NCBI GenBank assembly: GCA_905221615.1
Contig: CAJNDT010000591.1
Coordinates: forward strand, 777,825-841,824
DNA: 64,000 nucleotides
From: Symbiodinium sp. CCMP2592
Lineage: Eukaryota; Sar; Dinophyceae; Suessiales; Symbiodiniaceae
Reading direction: 5' to 3'
The notes below the pieces were generated by a model, which was not told the origin of the DNA, ran no database searches, and saw nothing but the letters and a program-made list of their open reading frames with translations. The position numbers and the translations under genes were made by a program. Within the stretch, counting starts at the first letter, position 1. The number at the start of each line of letters is the position of its first letter. This document shows positions 1-10,823 of the stretch, piece after piece.

Positions 1-1108
1 GTCCAGACTCAAACGGGAACCTAGTGTAGAACGGATTCCTTTGCAGCAGGAGCCGACTCTACACTGGGAGTGTAGTCTAGCTGAAACTCGTCAAAAGCCA
101 CTGACTGAGCGGCTGCCTAACAACTGGATCTCAGTTTCAATCATAATCAATCAATCATAGTTAATAACACCCTCTAGTCTGTAAATTTCACCGGAGCCGG
201 ACAATGTGGTCTTAGTCCACATCAACATGCATGAGCAGCACCTTGCGCAGGAATCCTGTGGTAGACCAAACACGAACAAGCAACGTGTACACACTCTTCA
301 CCCTAAACCCCTTAACCCTAAGCCTCTAGGCCCTTGCCCCTAAGGCCACATTCATGTTAATTAAGCCCCAAACCTGGACCAAGGCTTTTAGCTCAACCCT
401 GTCCCAGGCCTTCAATTGCCCGCAGCAGCTTCAACTTGTCGAGGATTGGCCAGGCTTTTAAGCTTGGGTTTAGGTTTGGGTTTTGGCTTGGGTTTAGGTT
501 TGGGTTTAGGCTTAGGGTTTGGGGTTTGAAGCAGGGTTTTTCGCTTATTCTTAGTTAGTTAGTAGTCGTGACCGACCCTAAAAATACTAAACCCAGAAAA
601 CCACATGCCCCACCTGGATTGCCCGAATGTGAGTCCTTTAAACCTGAAGCCCTAAGCCCTTCAAAGTCCTCGTTTGGCATGTCCGAGTTGCGAGAGCGCA
701 AACCGTTCAAAGTTACCAAACCCTCGAAACTCCCCTACCCTACACCGCTTGGGTTTGGGGCTTTGGGCTCAGGTTGTCTGGGGTTGGGGATTGGGCTTCA
801 GTTTTTAGCCAGTGGGTCACAAAGCCAACAGGGCTCGGGTTCAGGATTCTTTTTTGGGGTTCGTGAAATGGTTTTAGGCTTGGGTTTAGGTTTGGGTTTA
901 GGCTTAGGGCTTGGGGTGAAGCAGGGCTTATCGCTTCTTAGCCTTGACCGACCCTAAACTTACTAAACCCAGAATACCGCATGCCCCGCCTGGATTGCCC
1001 GAATGTGAGTCCCGAAACCCGAAACCGTAAACCTTTGAGCCGTGATAGCTGAAGACCGCCAGGCACCCAACCCCAAAACCGTAAATCTGGGCCTGAGATC
1101 TAAGGGGC
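1..1108. repeat. Degenerate telomere-type spacer with an internal direct duplication
   Basis: No convincing gene is visible. From about 300 the sequence is dominated by imperfect CCCTAAA/TTTAGGG-like heptamers, for example the G-rich run at 465-535. A block of about 150 bp at 470-640 recurs at 865-1013: a G-rich telomere-like run, a short spacer, then the shared words CTGGATTGCCCGAATGTGAG. An open frame at 568-957 runs through both copies and looks like a by-product of the repeat. It is not a true telomere because the units are too irregular and unique sequence lies on both sides. Confidence 0.6.
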
Positions 1109-1510
1109 TTGGACTTCATTCAGGCATTTTTGTATTTGGCAGAGATTTCAGCTTTTGGACGTTATTGTGTATTGGTCAAGCTGGCGTGCCGCATGGCGGA
1201 TGTGAGCTCGGCTCGCTTGAAAGTCATGCCGCCATCACGAAGCATTGAAGGCTTGGGTGACCGCCTTCCCGAAAACTGGGGAGGAAGCGGGAAAACCACT
1301 CTCCGCTGATGGCGAGGCCATCATCAAGGAAGCCTCAAGACACTTTGGAGCAGGCCTTACAGACAGGAGTCTGGCACTTGGACGATAGTGCAGAAGTTTC
1401 AGGCCCTACTGACAGAGATGCAGTTGCTCCTGGTGCCATTGAAAGAGCAGCTCTGGCTCTCAAACCCACATCGACATCGTTGAGCTGGCGGATGGTGCAT
1501 GCGTAATTCG
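1109..1510 (+). pseudogene. Possible decayed coding fragment, unknown product
   Basis: The composition becomes codon-like here. A frame from 1109 contains MADVSSARLKVMPPSRS and reaches TGA near 1307. The same frame stays open afterwards, giving VQKFQALLTEMQLLLVPL before a stop near 1477. A second frame gives a 65-residue ORF at 1309-1506, and a third ends in IDIVELADGACVIRPGPY. No single frame is continuous and no splice sites join them convincingly. A broken gene, or several tiny exons, fits best. No domain is recognised. Confidence 0.25.
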
Positions 1511-1646
1511 GCCCGGTCCCTACACCTGAACCCGTAAGTGAGGCTCAAACATCCTTACATCCAGAGAAACACCGGGCTTCCTAGGCATGGGCTAGGAAAG
1601 GAAGAGCGGCCTCGGATGACTTATTATTATTAGACAGATTGGATTA

Positions 1647-2103
1647 CAGGCCTTTCTGGTTTAGAACGACTTGCGCAGCAGTAGGCATAAGTCCCTCAGA
1701 AGTGCTGACGCAAGCCGGTGAAGCCAAGCCGAAGCCAAATATTATTCATTTAGTTTGTACATGAAGCCCGAGACCCCTTCTCCTTAATTCCCACGTAGTA
1801 AGCCCTACGTCCAAATAACCGAGGCAGAAACCTAAATGAAGAAACTTTTGCCGCCTCAATAAAGTTCGGGTGATTGGACAGGCCTTTCTGGTTTAGAACG
1901 ACTTGCGCAGCAGTAGGCATAAGTCCCTGAGAAGTGCTGACGCAAGCCGGTGAAGCCAAGCCGAAGCCAACAATAATATTCATTTAGTTTGTACATGAAG
2001 CCCGAGACCCCTTCTCCTTAATTCCCACGTAAGCCCTACGTCCAAATAACCGAGGCCGAAACCTAAATGCAAACATTGCCGCCTCAATAAATAAAGTTCG
2101 GGT
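1647..2103. repeat. Tandem duplication, unit about 230 bp
   Basis: Sequence from 1647 to about 1878 is repeated immediately at 1879-2103, with a few substitutions and small indels. Both copies begin CAGGCCTTTCTGG and end near AATAAAGTTCGGGT. Neither copy carries a coherent reading frame. The adjacent near-identical copies imply a recent local duplication. Confidence 0.85.
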
Positions 2104-3392
2104 ATACCCTAATTCCTGTTGCCACTAGCCCTGAATCTAATTTTGACGTAAGGCAGTAATTCCTGGTAAGTAACTATTAATTAATGTGCAGGCAGACTGC
2201 GTGCTGGCTGACGGACGATGACAGCCGGGAGCCGCAGGGAATGTAGTAAAAACCCTAAAACCCTGAACCCCAAGCCGTGAAGTAACAAGGGTCCTTCCTT
2301 TACCCTGAACAACCCTACTAATCCTGGGGCGTACTATAATATAGGGGCTTCAATAATAATTACGAATACTATCTTGGTGGTTCTCTTGTTATAAGTAGAG
2401 TATCTTGGGCCCCAAACCCCTATTATTTTGATGAAGGCCCCTGCATGAGGGCTTGAGGGTGGGGAGTTTGGAGTCCGAGGATTTGGGGTTCAACAGCTAC
2501 GGTTGGGGGTTGGGTTTGGAGTAGCCTCGTCTAGAGGCTTCAGGACTTAGACTAAGCGTTTTGGAATTGACAGTCTTGGGGTGTAAGGTTTTCCGCCTTT
2601 AATACGGTTCAGGGTTAGGAGTTAAGAGTCTAAGACTTTAGGGGATGAGGGTTGCGCCCTAAGGACGCAAGAGGGTCAATGGCTTTATTCCTTCCAATTT
2701 GTGATTTTGCCTAGAATACAGTTTGCCATTCCAGGGCAGTTCAGTGTTCCTCACATCATGAGGATTTGAACATTTGGGTCTGGGGCGATCGGGTTCGAAA
2801 GCTCGCGATTATGGGTCAAGATTCCTGATCCTTAGTTCTCAACCCCACACCCTAAAAGTCTAACCTCTAAGCTTAAAGCACAGAAATAGCGAGGCTTTTT
2901 GTCTGACTGAGGCTGTGAGTGTAGTGTATGATTGATAGGAACTAAGTAGAAGCTTAAACCTTAACCGTGCTTGCTAAGTCGGCCCCCGCTCCCCATACCC
3001 AGAAAATGCTCGAACCCAGGCCCCTCTCACTCCAAACTTCTGCCTTAAGTTGGGTGCTTTGGGTTTTGGGGCCGGAGAATTTCCGTTGGCTTGAAATAGA
3101 GAAAGTTGCTTTAGGCTAAAGCTTGGTGTTCGATGATCTTGTTATTGGCATTGGACAAGTATTTGCTCCGTATCGGTGTGAAAGTCCAGCCTCTACCTTA
3201 CTTAAATAGCCTGAACCCTCAAAGTTTCCCTGCTCTGATGAGAACAGGGAAACTTTTTGGATTTTTCGGGCCCAACAGGTTCTTTCTGGCCCTGACCCGC
3301 CGTGGCAGGAGATACAGGCGCCAGAAAGACCACTAAGCCAAGCACCCAAACAAGGCCTCCAGTGTCCAGGCCCGAGCTACGAGAACCCGTGG
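2104..3392. other. No gene seen
   Basis: The stretch is AT-moderate, with scattered CCCTAAA-like and TTTAGGG-like words. Short ORFs at 3116-3349 and 3133-3487 overlap on opposite strands, and none has convincing composition. Nothing functional is recognised. Confidence 0.5.
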
Positions 3393-3854
3393 TCAGCCCA
3401 CATCGTGTCCGGAAATCGCAATCCTTGATATTGAAATCGTACTCCCCAAACTGCCATCAACCATCAAAGGCCCAAGCCCAGCTTTAATCTCAAGCAGCTT
3501 GCGTTGAAGAGCACGAGACGCTGCAACTCTCAGCCATGGAGATGCCCAATCCACGCGTGGTGCCAGTGCATGCTCCCGGTTCTGAGGACTCAGAACTCGG
3601 CCCGAGCCGTGGCATTCAAGACACTTCCGGCAGACGCCTGAGCCGTGGCCATCCGCCAAATGGTGCCAGCCCAGCAGGATAGCCGCAGTTGTGCCCTTCG
3701 GCCTCGCATCCCGTGGGCTTCGGCCGCGCGGCCAAAGTTGTGCCGATCTCGGCTTGAACTTGGCATCAGGTGGGCTTTGACGGCACGGCACATTGCGAGC
3801 TGTGCGTACAGCCGCCGACGAGAACCGACTGGGACGATGGCATCTCCATGCTGA
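3393..3854 (-). CDS. Doubtful ORF, possibly a broken gene on either strand
   Basis: The minus strand holds a 132-residue ORF at 3393-3791, without stops and rich in Arg/Ala/Gly. It includes a CRKCLECHGSGR stretch that superficially resembles one DnaJ zinc-knuckle repeat, but a single repeat is not meaningful. The plus strand in the same place reads MEMPNPRVVPVHAPGSED and later DWDDGISMLRLRP in one frame, interrupted by two stops. GC-rich DNA here keeps several frames open, so the strand cannot be decided. The plus strand repeats a GTTGTGCC-containing segment twice (near 3687 and 3735), suggesting local duplication. Confidence 0.2.
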   Translation of the reverse strand, partial: SAWRCHRPSRFSSAAVRTARNVPCRQSPPDAKFKPRSAQLWPRGRSPRDARPKGTTAAILLGWHHLADGHGSGVCRKCLECHGSGRVLSPQNREHALAPRVDWASPWLRVAASRALQRKLLEIKAGLGPLMVDGSLGSTISISRIAISGHDVG

Positions 3855-3989
3855 GACTCAGGCCAGACCCTAATTTCATTAGTAAAACTACACCCCAATC
3901 CCGTGACCCTGGGCTAAATAAATTTAAGCATTTAGGATTTAGGGTTTCTAGCCGGGTTTCTGCGGCTGCCGAGGCCTGACCGTCGACCC

Positions 3990-4787
3990 AAAGGCGCCAA
4001 AAGGGTTTAGTTGGTTTTCAAGCAACCCTGAACCCAAAGATTCTCATTAATAATTACTAATTAATTACAACTAGCTTCATGGGGATGATGGTGTGGGATT
4101 TTGTTACTTTATTAAAGCCTACAAATTACGACAAATAAATGAAAGGCCTTTTAACCCTAAACGTTTGCTTATTTGCGATGGGCCCTGAAACCCTACAATT
4201 TCTGTGTTTGCGATTGCGATGCTAACTCTTGAACTAGAAATAAAGTGCCCATGGTTGAGCCGTCCTCAGCCCCGCTGTTCTGACCCATGCACCAACACCT
4301 AGAAGCAAACCAGGGTTTGGGTTCCAGACCTGGGCATCGCTGGAGTGGTTGGGTCGCAGATGTGGCAATCCCTTCAGGGATTGGGTCCCGGACGTGGGCA
4401 TCGCTTCAGGGTTTGGGGCCCAGACGTGGGTATCCTTTGTTCTGTATGCCAATTCCAAGTTTAGATTTGAGACCAAGTACCAGTAAGAAGTAATGTAATC
4501 CTTAGTGGGGCGGGGTCATTGTCGCAGCGCTAGATACTCGAAGAGTAGTAGTAGCACTACTACTGCTACAACCTACTACAGCTGCTACTGCTACTGGTTC
4601 GTTTGACTAAGGGTTGCTGCCTTTTACTTCACGGTTTGGGTTCGAGACGTAGATCAAGTTGGAGGGTTAGGGCCCCAGGCTGGCCTGTCGCCCGAGGGTT
4701 CGGGCCCCAAGGCATGGGTCTCGCTTCAGGGTTCGAACGTTGCCCCTTGTACGTCGACTAGTACTATTAGCACTCCTACTACTTCCT
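3990..4787. other. Spacer with weak internal repeats, no gene
   Basis: A loose unit of roughly 60 bp (words such as GGGCATCGCTTCAGGG) recurs near 4330, 4390 and 4720. No believable coding frame is present, and the ORFs at 4234-4493 lie inside the repeats. Confidence 0.4.
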
Positions 4788-4792
4788 TCTGT

Positions 4793-4832
<40 letters not shown>

Positions 4833-4883
4833 GCTACTACTACTGCTACTACTGCTACTACTACTACTACTCCTGCTGCTACG

Positions 4884-4914
<31 letters not shown>

Positions 4915-4915
4915 G
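4788..4915. repeat. (ACT)n microsatellite
   Basis: About 128 bp of CTA/ACT trinucleotide repeats with occasional GCT interruptions. The ORFs through it are poly-Thr on plus and poly-Ser on minus, and should not be called genes. Confidence 0.95.
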
Positions 4916-5077
4916 CCGTTCGGCGCAGTTTTGAGGCCTTGCATGACTGCCTTGGACTCCGGACTCGTCCAGCCTGAAATGGGGCAGTCTTACCAGAATA
5001 CCACGGTTTTGGCATTGACCCCAACCTTCATACAGACGGTGCTGGCGTTGCCCAATTTCCGTTGATGTGCAGTCGCC

Positions 5078-5461
5078 ATGTCCACGACCTGGTCGTGCGA
5101 AGCACTGGTTCGAGCTTTGTATTGGCGCAGATGCAATGATCAGATGATCAGTGCTGGAAAGACTTCGGGCAGTATATGTGATTCTTCACATCATTGGTCT
5201 GTCAGCATGACGCATCACCCAAGATTGGGAGGCTGTCAGAACATCATCCAAACTGGAAAGCTTGCTGAGAAATGGAAGTGTTGCAGCAGCCTAAGGCTAG
5301 CAGCTGCAAATAGCTCAGCATGTAGAACACAAGTGTCTAGAAACTATGTGTGGAACCCTTCGATCAGCAGTCATAGTAGCGCCCTCCGAGGCTGCTACGA
5401 AGCTTACTCAGCTTCGCACTGTTTCGCAAAGCACAAACCCTCAAGAGAAACCTCAGCCTAG
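5078..5461 (+). CDS. Doubtful 127-residue ORF
   Basis: This ORF begins ATG TCC ACG and runs 127 residues to a TAG. It is rich in Ser, Cys and Trp with no domain, signal peptide or repeat that I recognise. The codon pattern is less coding-like than in the supported exons elsewhere. It may be chance, or a piece of a decayed gene. 5462-6390 downstream holds no gene. Confidence 0.2.
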   Translation: MSTTWSCEALVRALYWRRCNDQMISAGKTSGSICDSSHHWSVSMTHHPRLGGCQNIIQTGKLAEKWKCCSSLRLAAANSSACRTQVSRNYVWNPSISSHSSALRGCYEAYSASHCFAKHKPSRETSA

Positions 5462-6396
5462 ACCCCTACGTTTTTAAAGTTCTGACAGAACTGTAAATGC
5501 CCGAAGGTTGGCAATCGAACTAGACCCGCAGGCTTCAACCTGAAGCCCTGACCATTATTACACCCTGAGCTCTAAGCCCTCAACCCCAAAATAGCTTTAA
5601 GCCCGAAACCCTCCTAGACAACAACGTGTTCCTCCAACCCGAAACGATTGAAACCACAGGAACACATAGCAGCCTTTGAATGAGTCCTTTGCTGCGGTCA
5701 CTTCTCAATTAATTAAGTTTGAACCCCGTCGAACCAAAAATAAATAAAGCCTGAACCCCATAAATAAATAAAGCCCCAACCCTGAACCTCGTAATGCCTA
5801 AATTCCCTTGAAAATATGCCGAAACCCTGAATCGCCCAACCCCAATATTATCAGAAATAACCTTCAGTCCTTATGGTGGCCAAAATCCCGAGAAGCTAGA
5901 AACCCTTTAACTTTAATTTACATGTTCTTTAAATTTCTAACTTCGACAAATGTCAGCAGATTTGGGTGGTTACTTCAATCTGTGTTAATCTTCAGATACC
6001 TTGCTTCTACATTATATAGGACCCCTACTCACCCACTCGAGTTTCATTCTGGGAGCAACTAGCGCCATCTCTTGTGTCGTACTCCTGCCGACTACAGGCC
6101 TCACAGTTTAGTGTTCGGGCCTCAGGGTACTACAGCCAGGCTTTAGGCAGGGTTTCAAGTTGAGGGTTCTTGCCTTGTTAAGGCTGTTAAGGCATTTGCC
6201 TCTTAATGTTCGTGGTTCTGGGTCTAGTTAAGGCTGAGGGTGTGAAGTTTGTTTTTGTAGCAGAGTTTAGGCTTAAATTTTTCAATTAATTAATCAAGGT
6301 TTAGCGCATGGTGAGGACCAGAGTTTAGGGGCCTGGTGTACATAAGTAGTCAAGCAATGGTCATAAAATATCACACTAGCCAATGTTCGTTCGCAG

Positions 6397-6487
6397 GTCC
6401 GACCGGATCCTCGTGGCATGCGCATCATCATCGAGACCCGGGCAGGACAGAGCACCGTGCTGATTGATGCTGGCCCTGAATTCTCGG
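6397..6487 (+). CDS. Isolated internal exon, unknown product
   Basis: The frame opens right after an acceptor (TTCGCAG) and reads VRPDPRGMRIIIETRAGQ..., ending before GTGGGC, a good GT donor. It is 91 bp: 30 codons plus one base. It is about 490 bp upstream of the methyltransferase-like gene, but its phase does not match the acceptor proposed there. It may therefore belong to a separate gene or need an unseen exon in between. No domain is recognised. Confidence 0.45.
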
Positions 6488-6979
6488 GTGGGCATGCTAA
6501 TAAAAGGCTAAGCTGAGGTAGGAATGTCAGTTTTGAACCGGGGTAGTGTTTGTTCATCTGATTCTTGAAGTTAAGTAAATTAATAGTATGATCGTCACCA
6601 GTGTTGCCTCAGTCTGAGAATGCACAGATTAGTTCGACTGGGAGCACTGCACATGTGTCAGTGTCGTGCACCACTGGTGCAGTCATAGTTCTCCTAACCG
6701 AGCCGAGCAGTGCTAATAAGACCATGTCTGAACGAGGATTCATCGGATCGGACCGCATGTCGCTATGCAAATCAGTGATTTTCGGCTGCAGCGCTGCAAG
6801 TCTGTCGTCGGAACGGCAGACTGAGAACAATAATGCACATTGAAACTTCTGTTTCGCTGAGGTTTTTCTGGATTCAAGCATATGTACAGGTTGGAAACTG
6901 ATCAAGCAGAGTTTCAATTCAAATGTTTGGCAAATTTTTACATCATTACTGAAGTTACTTTCTGCTCACCACTGTCGTC

Positions 6980-7968
6980 ATGGCCAGTCTTGGAGTCGTT
7001 TCAAGCGTTCTGGTGCCAGAACTCTGGGCACCTGTATGGTTCTATGTGCTTGAGCGCAAGCCGAAGAATTGCGCCCGAGTGCCTGGAGGCATCTCTGTGT
7101 TCGATGGCCGGGCCCGTTCAGACAACAGCAGGATATCGGACCAGCTGTGCGCCAAGGGCATACACTGTTTTTCGATGGACACACAGAACAGTGAGAAGGC
7201 TCAAGATATAACCACGGCAGACGGCGTTCTGGCGTTCTTGCGAAGGATGACTCTGATGATTCCCCTGTCGCTGTTGTGGCTTGCTCCTCCCTGCTCGAGC
7301 TTCACAAATTTCATAAGTCGCGGTGCACATGGGCGTTCAAGAAGCAACCCGCTGGGGAAGGCCAGCGCATGGACAGCCTGGGGAACCGCGTGTGCGAATT
7401 TCACAGCACGAGCCATTCTCCTGGCTTCAGCAAGAGGCCGGATTTCAGTTTATTATTTGTACATAACTAAATTTCCTAGTCCAACAGTTCCTTTGCATTG
7501 CAGTGACTGAAGCATCGGACCAGAGACTTCTTCAATAACTACTACAGCTGAACAAGTTCCGGAGTGCTGTGAGTTTCTGGGCGACCCTGGGCAGGTATGG
7601 TCTTTGTGGTCGAGAACCCGTGTGGCTCCTTGCTTTTTGATCATCCAGCGGTGCATCAGGCACTGCAGGCAACCGCTTCTTTCCGAGTCTGCGTGCACAT
7701 GGCGGCATACAATGGCAACTCCTGTGCCAAACCTCTTTGGCTCGCAGGCAATGCGCCCTGGCTTTTGCACCTGGAGGAGCATTCGTCTCGTCTCATGCAA
7801 CAGCACCGAGGCTTGAAGCGGCCTCGCCCGTTAAGTTGGCGAGATGGAGAAGCTGTGTACGGCAACACTGATGAGCTGCATGCAAGCCAGGAGTATCCTT
7901 TGGCGTTCAGCCTCGAGGTCGCCAAGTTGCATAAGCAGTTCATCCAGAGTCGCATGAGCACTGACTGA
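6980..7968 (+). CDS. Methyltransferase-like protein, two exons
   Basis: Exon 1 is 6980-7436 and exon 2 is 7595-7968. The 158-bp intron begins with GC (AGAG|GCCGGA) and ends GGGCAG|GT, and the join is in phase. The protein has about 276 residues. Exon 1 carries an FDGRARSDN segment near residue 46 and LLWLAPPCSSF near residue 95, which resembles the Pro-Cys loop of cytosine-C5 methyltransferases. It is followed by GRSRSNPLG. Exon 2 opens with FVVENPCGSLLFDHP, like the ENV/ENP motif, and later has a KPLWL segment and a YP-A-F tail. This order matches a large dinoflagellate family as I remember it; activity is unproven, and the SAM-binding FxGxG motif is not obvious. An AG|GTGAGT donor at 7982 just past the stop hints at a 3'UTR intron. 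Confidence 0.65.
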
Positions 7969-9217
7969 CGGAGCCGCAGTAGGTGAGTCATAATAATACG
8001 TCACTAGATACGGCACATGCAGGGAATGAAGTGAAGCACCAGAGAGAATAATTAAGTGCTTCCATACTTTGGTCAAGGAAACTCTCCTATTGCAGATCTG
8101 AAATTCATTATCATGAATACAATGTTGCAATCAATAGGTATACTAGGCTCTCTTTAATCATGTTGGGGTTCATTCTTGGGACCGCAGCAGTCCATTTTGG
8201 CCTTGTACATGGCGAAGCAGGGGGGTGCAAAAGAACACAGGAGCGAATCCCAGCTTACATGGCTTTCGGACCCTGCTGGCTAAGCTCATTCAGTGAATTA
8301 AGGAGTAGCCCTACTAAACCTGAACAAGCCCAGCTTTCCAACCTATTGTAGCAAATACAGGAGTGTCAGCTTAGGGTCAGAAACTCATATTTTTTTACTT
8401 ATGCACCAGATGATATGACTGCCGCAGGTCTGAGGGCTCCTGGGTTGCTGACGTAATTGACAGTAGATTTTAACTACCAGCTTACAGCAGCAGATTATGA
8501 GATTGGCTTGGGCCTTACAATCCGTGTGCATGGAAAATAATCCTCTTGTTAATAAGCTAAATATTAATAAGTAGTTAAGTATTCAAATCCGGTGTTAATA
8601 ATATTCATTTTTGGATCTAGGGTCTTGCAAGTCCTACAGTAGACTAGAGACTATTCTCATGGTGAGGTCAAAATGACTCTGGTTCCAGCGGCGCCCAACC
8701 TGCTCAAACCCCTGAACGCTTGATTGATTCATCCCGAAGCCGAGCCCTTCAATCGTCCATTATTACTTAATGAATGGCCCGAATCCCGCAACCTGAATCT
8801 TGAACCCTGCAAACCCTAAACTTTGCACTGTCATTGCAGCCCAGAGACTACTATGCTAGGTCTAACTCACTAACTAACTAACAATCGGCGCGGCAAGACC
8901 CTTGGCTGCGGAAGCCGAGACTGTTAATTATATGCTATGTGCAAAAAGTACAAACCCAGGTACTTGAAATATTGTAATTTAGGCGACAACCGCATGTCAA
9001 ACTGACAAAGTAGCTCGCAAGACTCTTCGCTGCTGGGCTGGAGGCTGTGCTAGCTGAAACTACCTGTTGCAGTCCCCGAAAGCTCAGCAGCTGTGCAAGA
9101 GTGCTTGCAGGACCCAAGGAATCCTTGCAACGCGAGAAGTCTGCTGCGAAGGCTTTTCTTCAGGGCTCAAAGATTTGCTTTCAGCGACTCCCGACATCGC
9201 CGTGCGGTGCCTCAGCC
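7969..9217. other. Spacer, no supported gene
   Basis: The stretch contains a possible donor GTGAGT at 7982 and a 63-residue ORF at 8160-8351 with a hydrophobic start (MLGFILGTAAVHFGLV). That ORF lacks other support. Telomere-like CCCTAAAC words recur near 8810. A longer ORF frame enters from 9047, but the likely gene start is at 9218. Confidence 0.4.
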
Positions 9218-10823
9218 ATGGCTCCCAAGCGCAATACCAAGAGCAAGACGATCAAGGCGGCCCAGGCCATGCTCAAGACGAAGATCACGGGATGGACGGA
9301 GGCTTCCATCACCGACAGGCTTCGAGCATTGTTGATTGGTCGCCCAGACCTCTGTGGAAAGGTATGGGAACTATGTCAGAGCGGAGCGCTGAAGACCAGT
9401 TCTTCCAATGCGGCAGTCGGGGATGCCGACCTTCTGCGAGGGCTTCTGGTCTGACAGATTTGTACACTATTCAACTATTATGTATTGAATGAACTGACTG
9501 CTGCTTTCGACCCCATATCATGAGTTCTGGCAGTGTTAACGACTACACTGCTTAATAGCTTCTCAGAACGACTTAGACGAGAATTTTACAATCACGACAT
9601 ATGAGACCAGAAGGCCAAATTAGCAAACCCTGAACCCTTAAACCCTAAACAGTAAACTAAATCCTTGAACCATCTGCATAGTAACCACGTCAGTGAGGAG
9701 CTGCAACAAGTATTCTGTCCTGGATGCAAAACTGCTGCGCTCCATGCTGGTCAAGGCCTTGCCACTTTGGGGCATTTGGCTCTCCAATGTAAAGGCAAGC
9801 AATAAGAAGGAGCTCCTGTGTCTGTTCACCTACTTGACGAACATCTCCGCGACCTGTAGCTTACCCAGCCGTTCCTTGGCGTTCTTGAGTGAGGCTGGTC
9901 GCTAGGACTTTATGAACATCTGGGGTTTCCATATTTATAAACAGTAACTAACAAAGCGACAAGATTGACTTCTAACAGGGGTTAGCTTAGAAGTCAGCCA
10001 AGGCTCGATTACGGCCATCGAGACCGAGGTGATCGAGCGTGTGACGCCATGGGCCAAGAGCATGACAGTTCCAAATGTGGCAACGGTCGGCCGGTTCCTG
10101 GAAATCCACAACTGGTACAGCTTGGTCATGGACGATGACGGCTCAGCTGTGAAGCGACTGGGGCATTTACGAAGCAACTAATTTAGAAGTTCTACTTTTG
10201 GACAGCTGGTCATGAGTTCCATGAGTGATAATTATTGTCATCGTATGGGTTTGTGCAGTGATGGTGACTCCTGCGAGGATCAAGCATGTTGGTGGTCAGA
10301 CACGGGACATCCCCTCGGAGCTGAGTCACATGGCGACCTCCCTGTCCTTGAGGAACGCCCACGATTTCTTCGATTGCCAGCTCGGAGTGGGTAGCTGGGA
10401 ACGCATTTTCTGATAGTTTGATCTGGAGGTGGTTCATAAATTATGATGAAATTTGCATGTCCAACCAGTGTAGTTTTAGTAACCAAGCCAAGCATTGATT
10501 CAGGCATGGTGTGGATCAACTGCTCGAGAATGTTCGAGGAGTCTGTGGATGCTCCTCTCTACAGGAAGGAGATTCAGAGGAGCCCCCACACGCCGAGCAG
10601 CACTGTCTCGGCAAGCCCAGGCCCAACCTCGACTCCTAGCACGACCTCGGGAAGCCCATCGCCTTTGGGGACTCCGAACCGGGCGACCAACCCAGCGCCG
10701 AATGCAGGCGGTGAGAGAATGCCGCCCATGCCGTCAGGATGGGGAGGAGCCATGAATATGGATGACTCCGCGGAGGATGGCAATGATGAGACGGAGAATG
10801 TGGAGCTGGTCCCGGAGGATTGA
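9218..10823 (+). CDS. SCNKY/IGG family member A, five exons, function unknown
   Basis: Proposed exons: E1 9218-9448, E2 9694-9888, E3 9991-10155, E4 10259-10390, E5 10504-10823. E1 starts MAPKRNTKSKT, basic, followed by an RPDLCGKVWELCQSGAL helix. E2 reads RSCNKYSVLDAKLLRS. E3 contains VPNVATVGRFLEIHNWYSL. E4 contains RIKHVGGQTRDIPSEL. E5 begins MVWINCSRMF and ends in a Ser/Thr/Pro-rich then acidic tail. Introns 9889-9990 (GTGAGG...AG) and 10391-10503 (GTAGCT...AG) are GT-AG with matching phases. The E3-E4 donor looks like GA (C|GACTGG). The E1 end is uncertain: the frame meets TGA at 9452, and the donor could be GTCTGA or GAGGGC. Each exon aligns with member B at 26675-29447. No known domain is recognised. 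Confidence 0.65.

Noticed and set aside
465-535. Chromosome-end telomere near the window start
   Set aside because: Units are irregular, the run is only about 70 bp and ordinary sequence lies on both sides.
3570-3640. DnaJ-type zinc-knuckle CxxCxxC.GxG in the minus ORF
   Set aside because: Only one repeat is present of the usual four, in an ORF of doubtful strand.
8180-8205. Possible relict dinoflagellate spliced leader (CCATTTTGGC)
   Set aside because: Only ten contiguous bases match what I remember of the leader, and flanking bases differ. A second partial match (TGGCTCAAG near 25955) is equally short.
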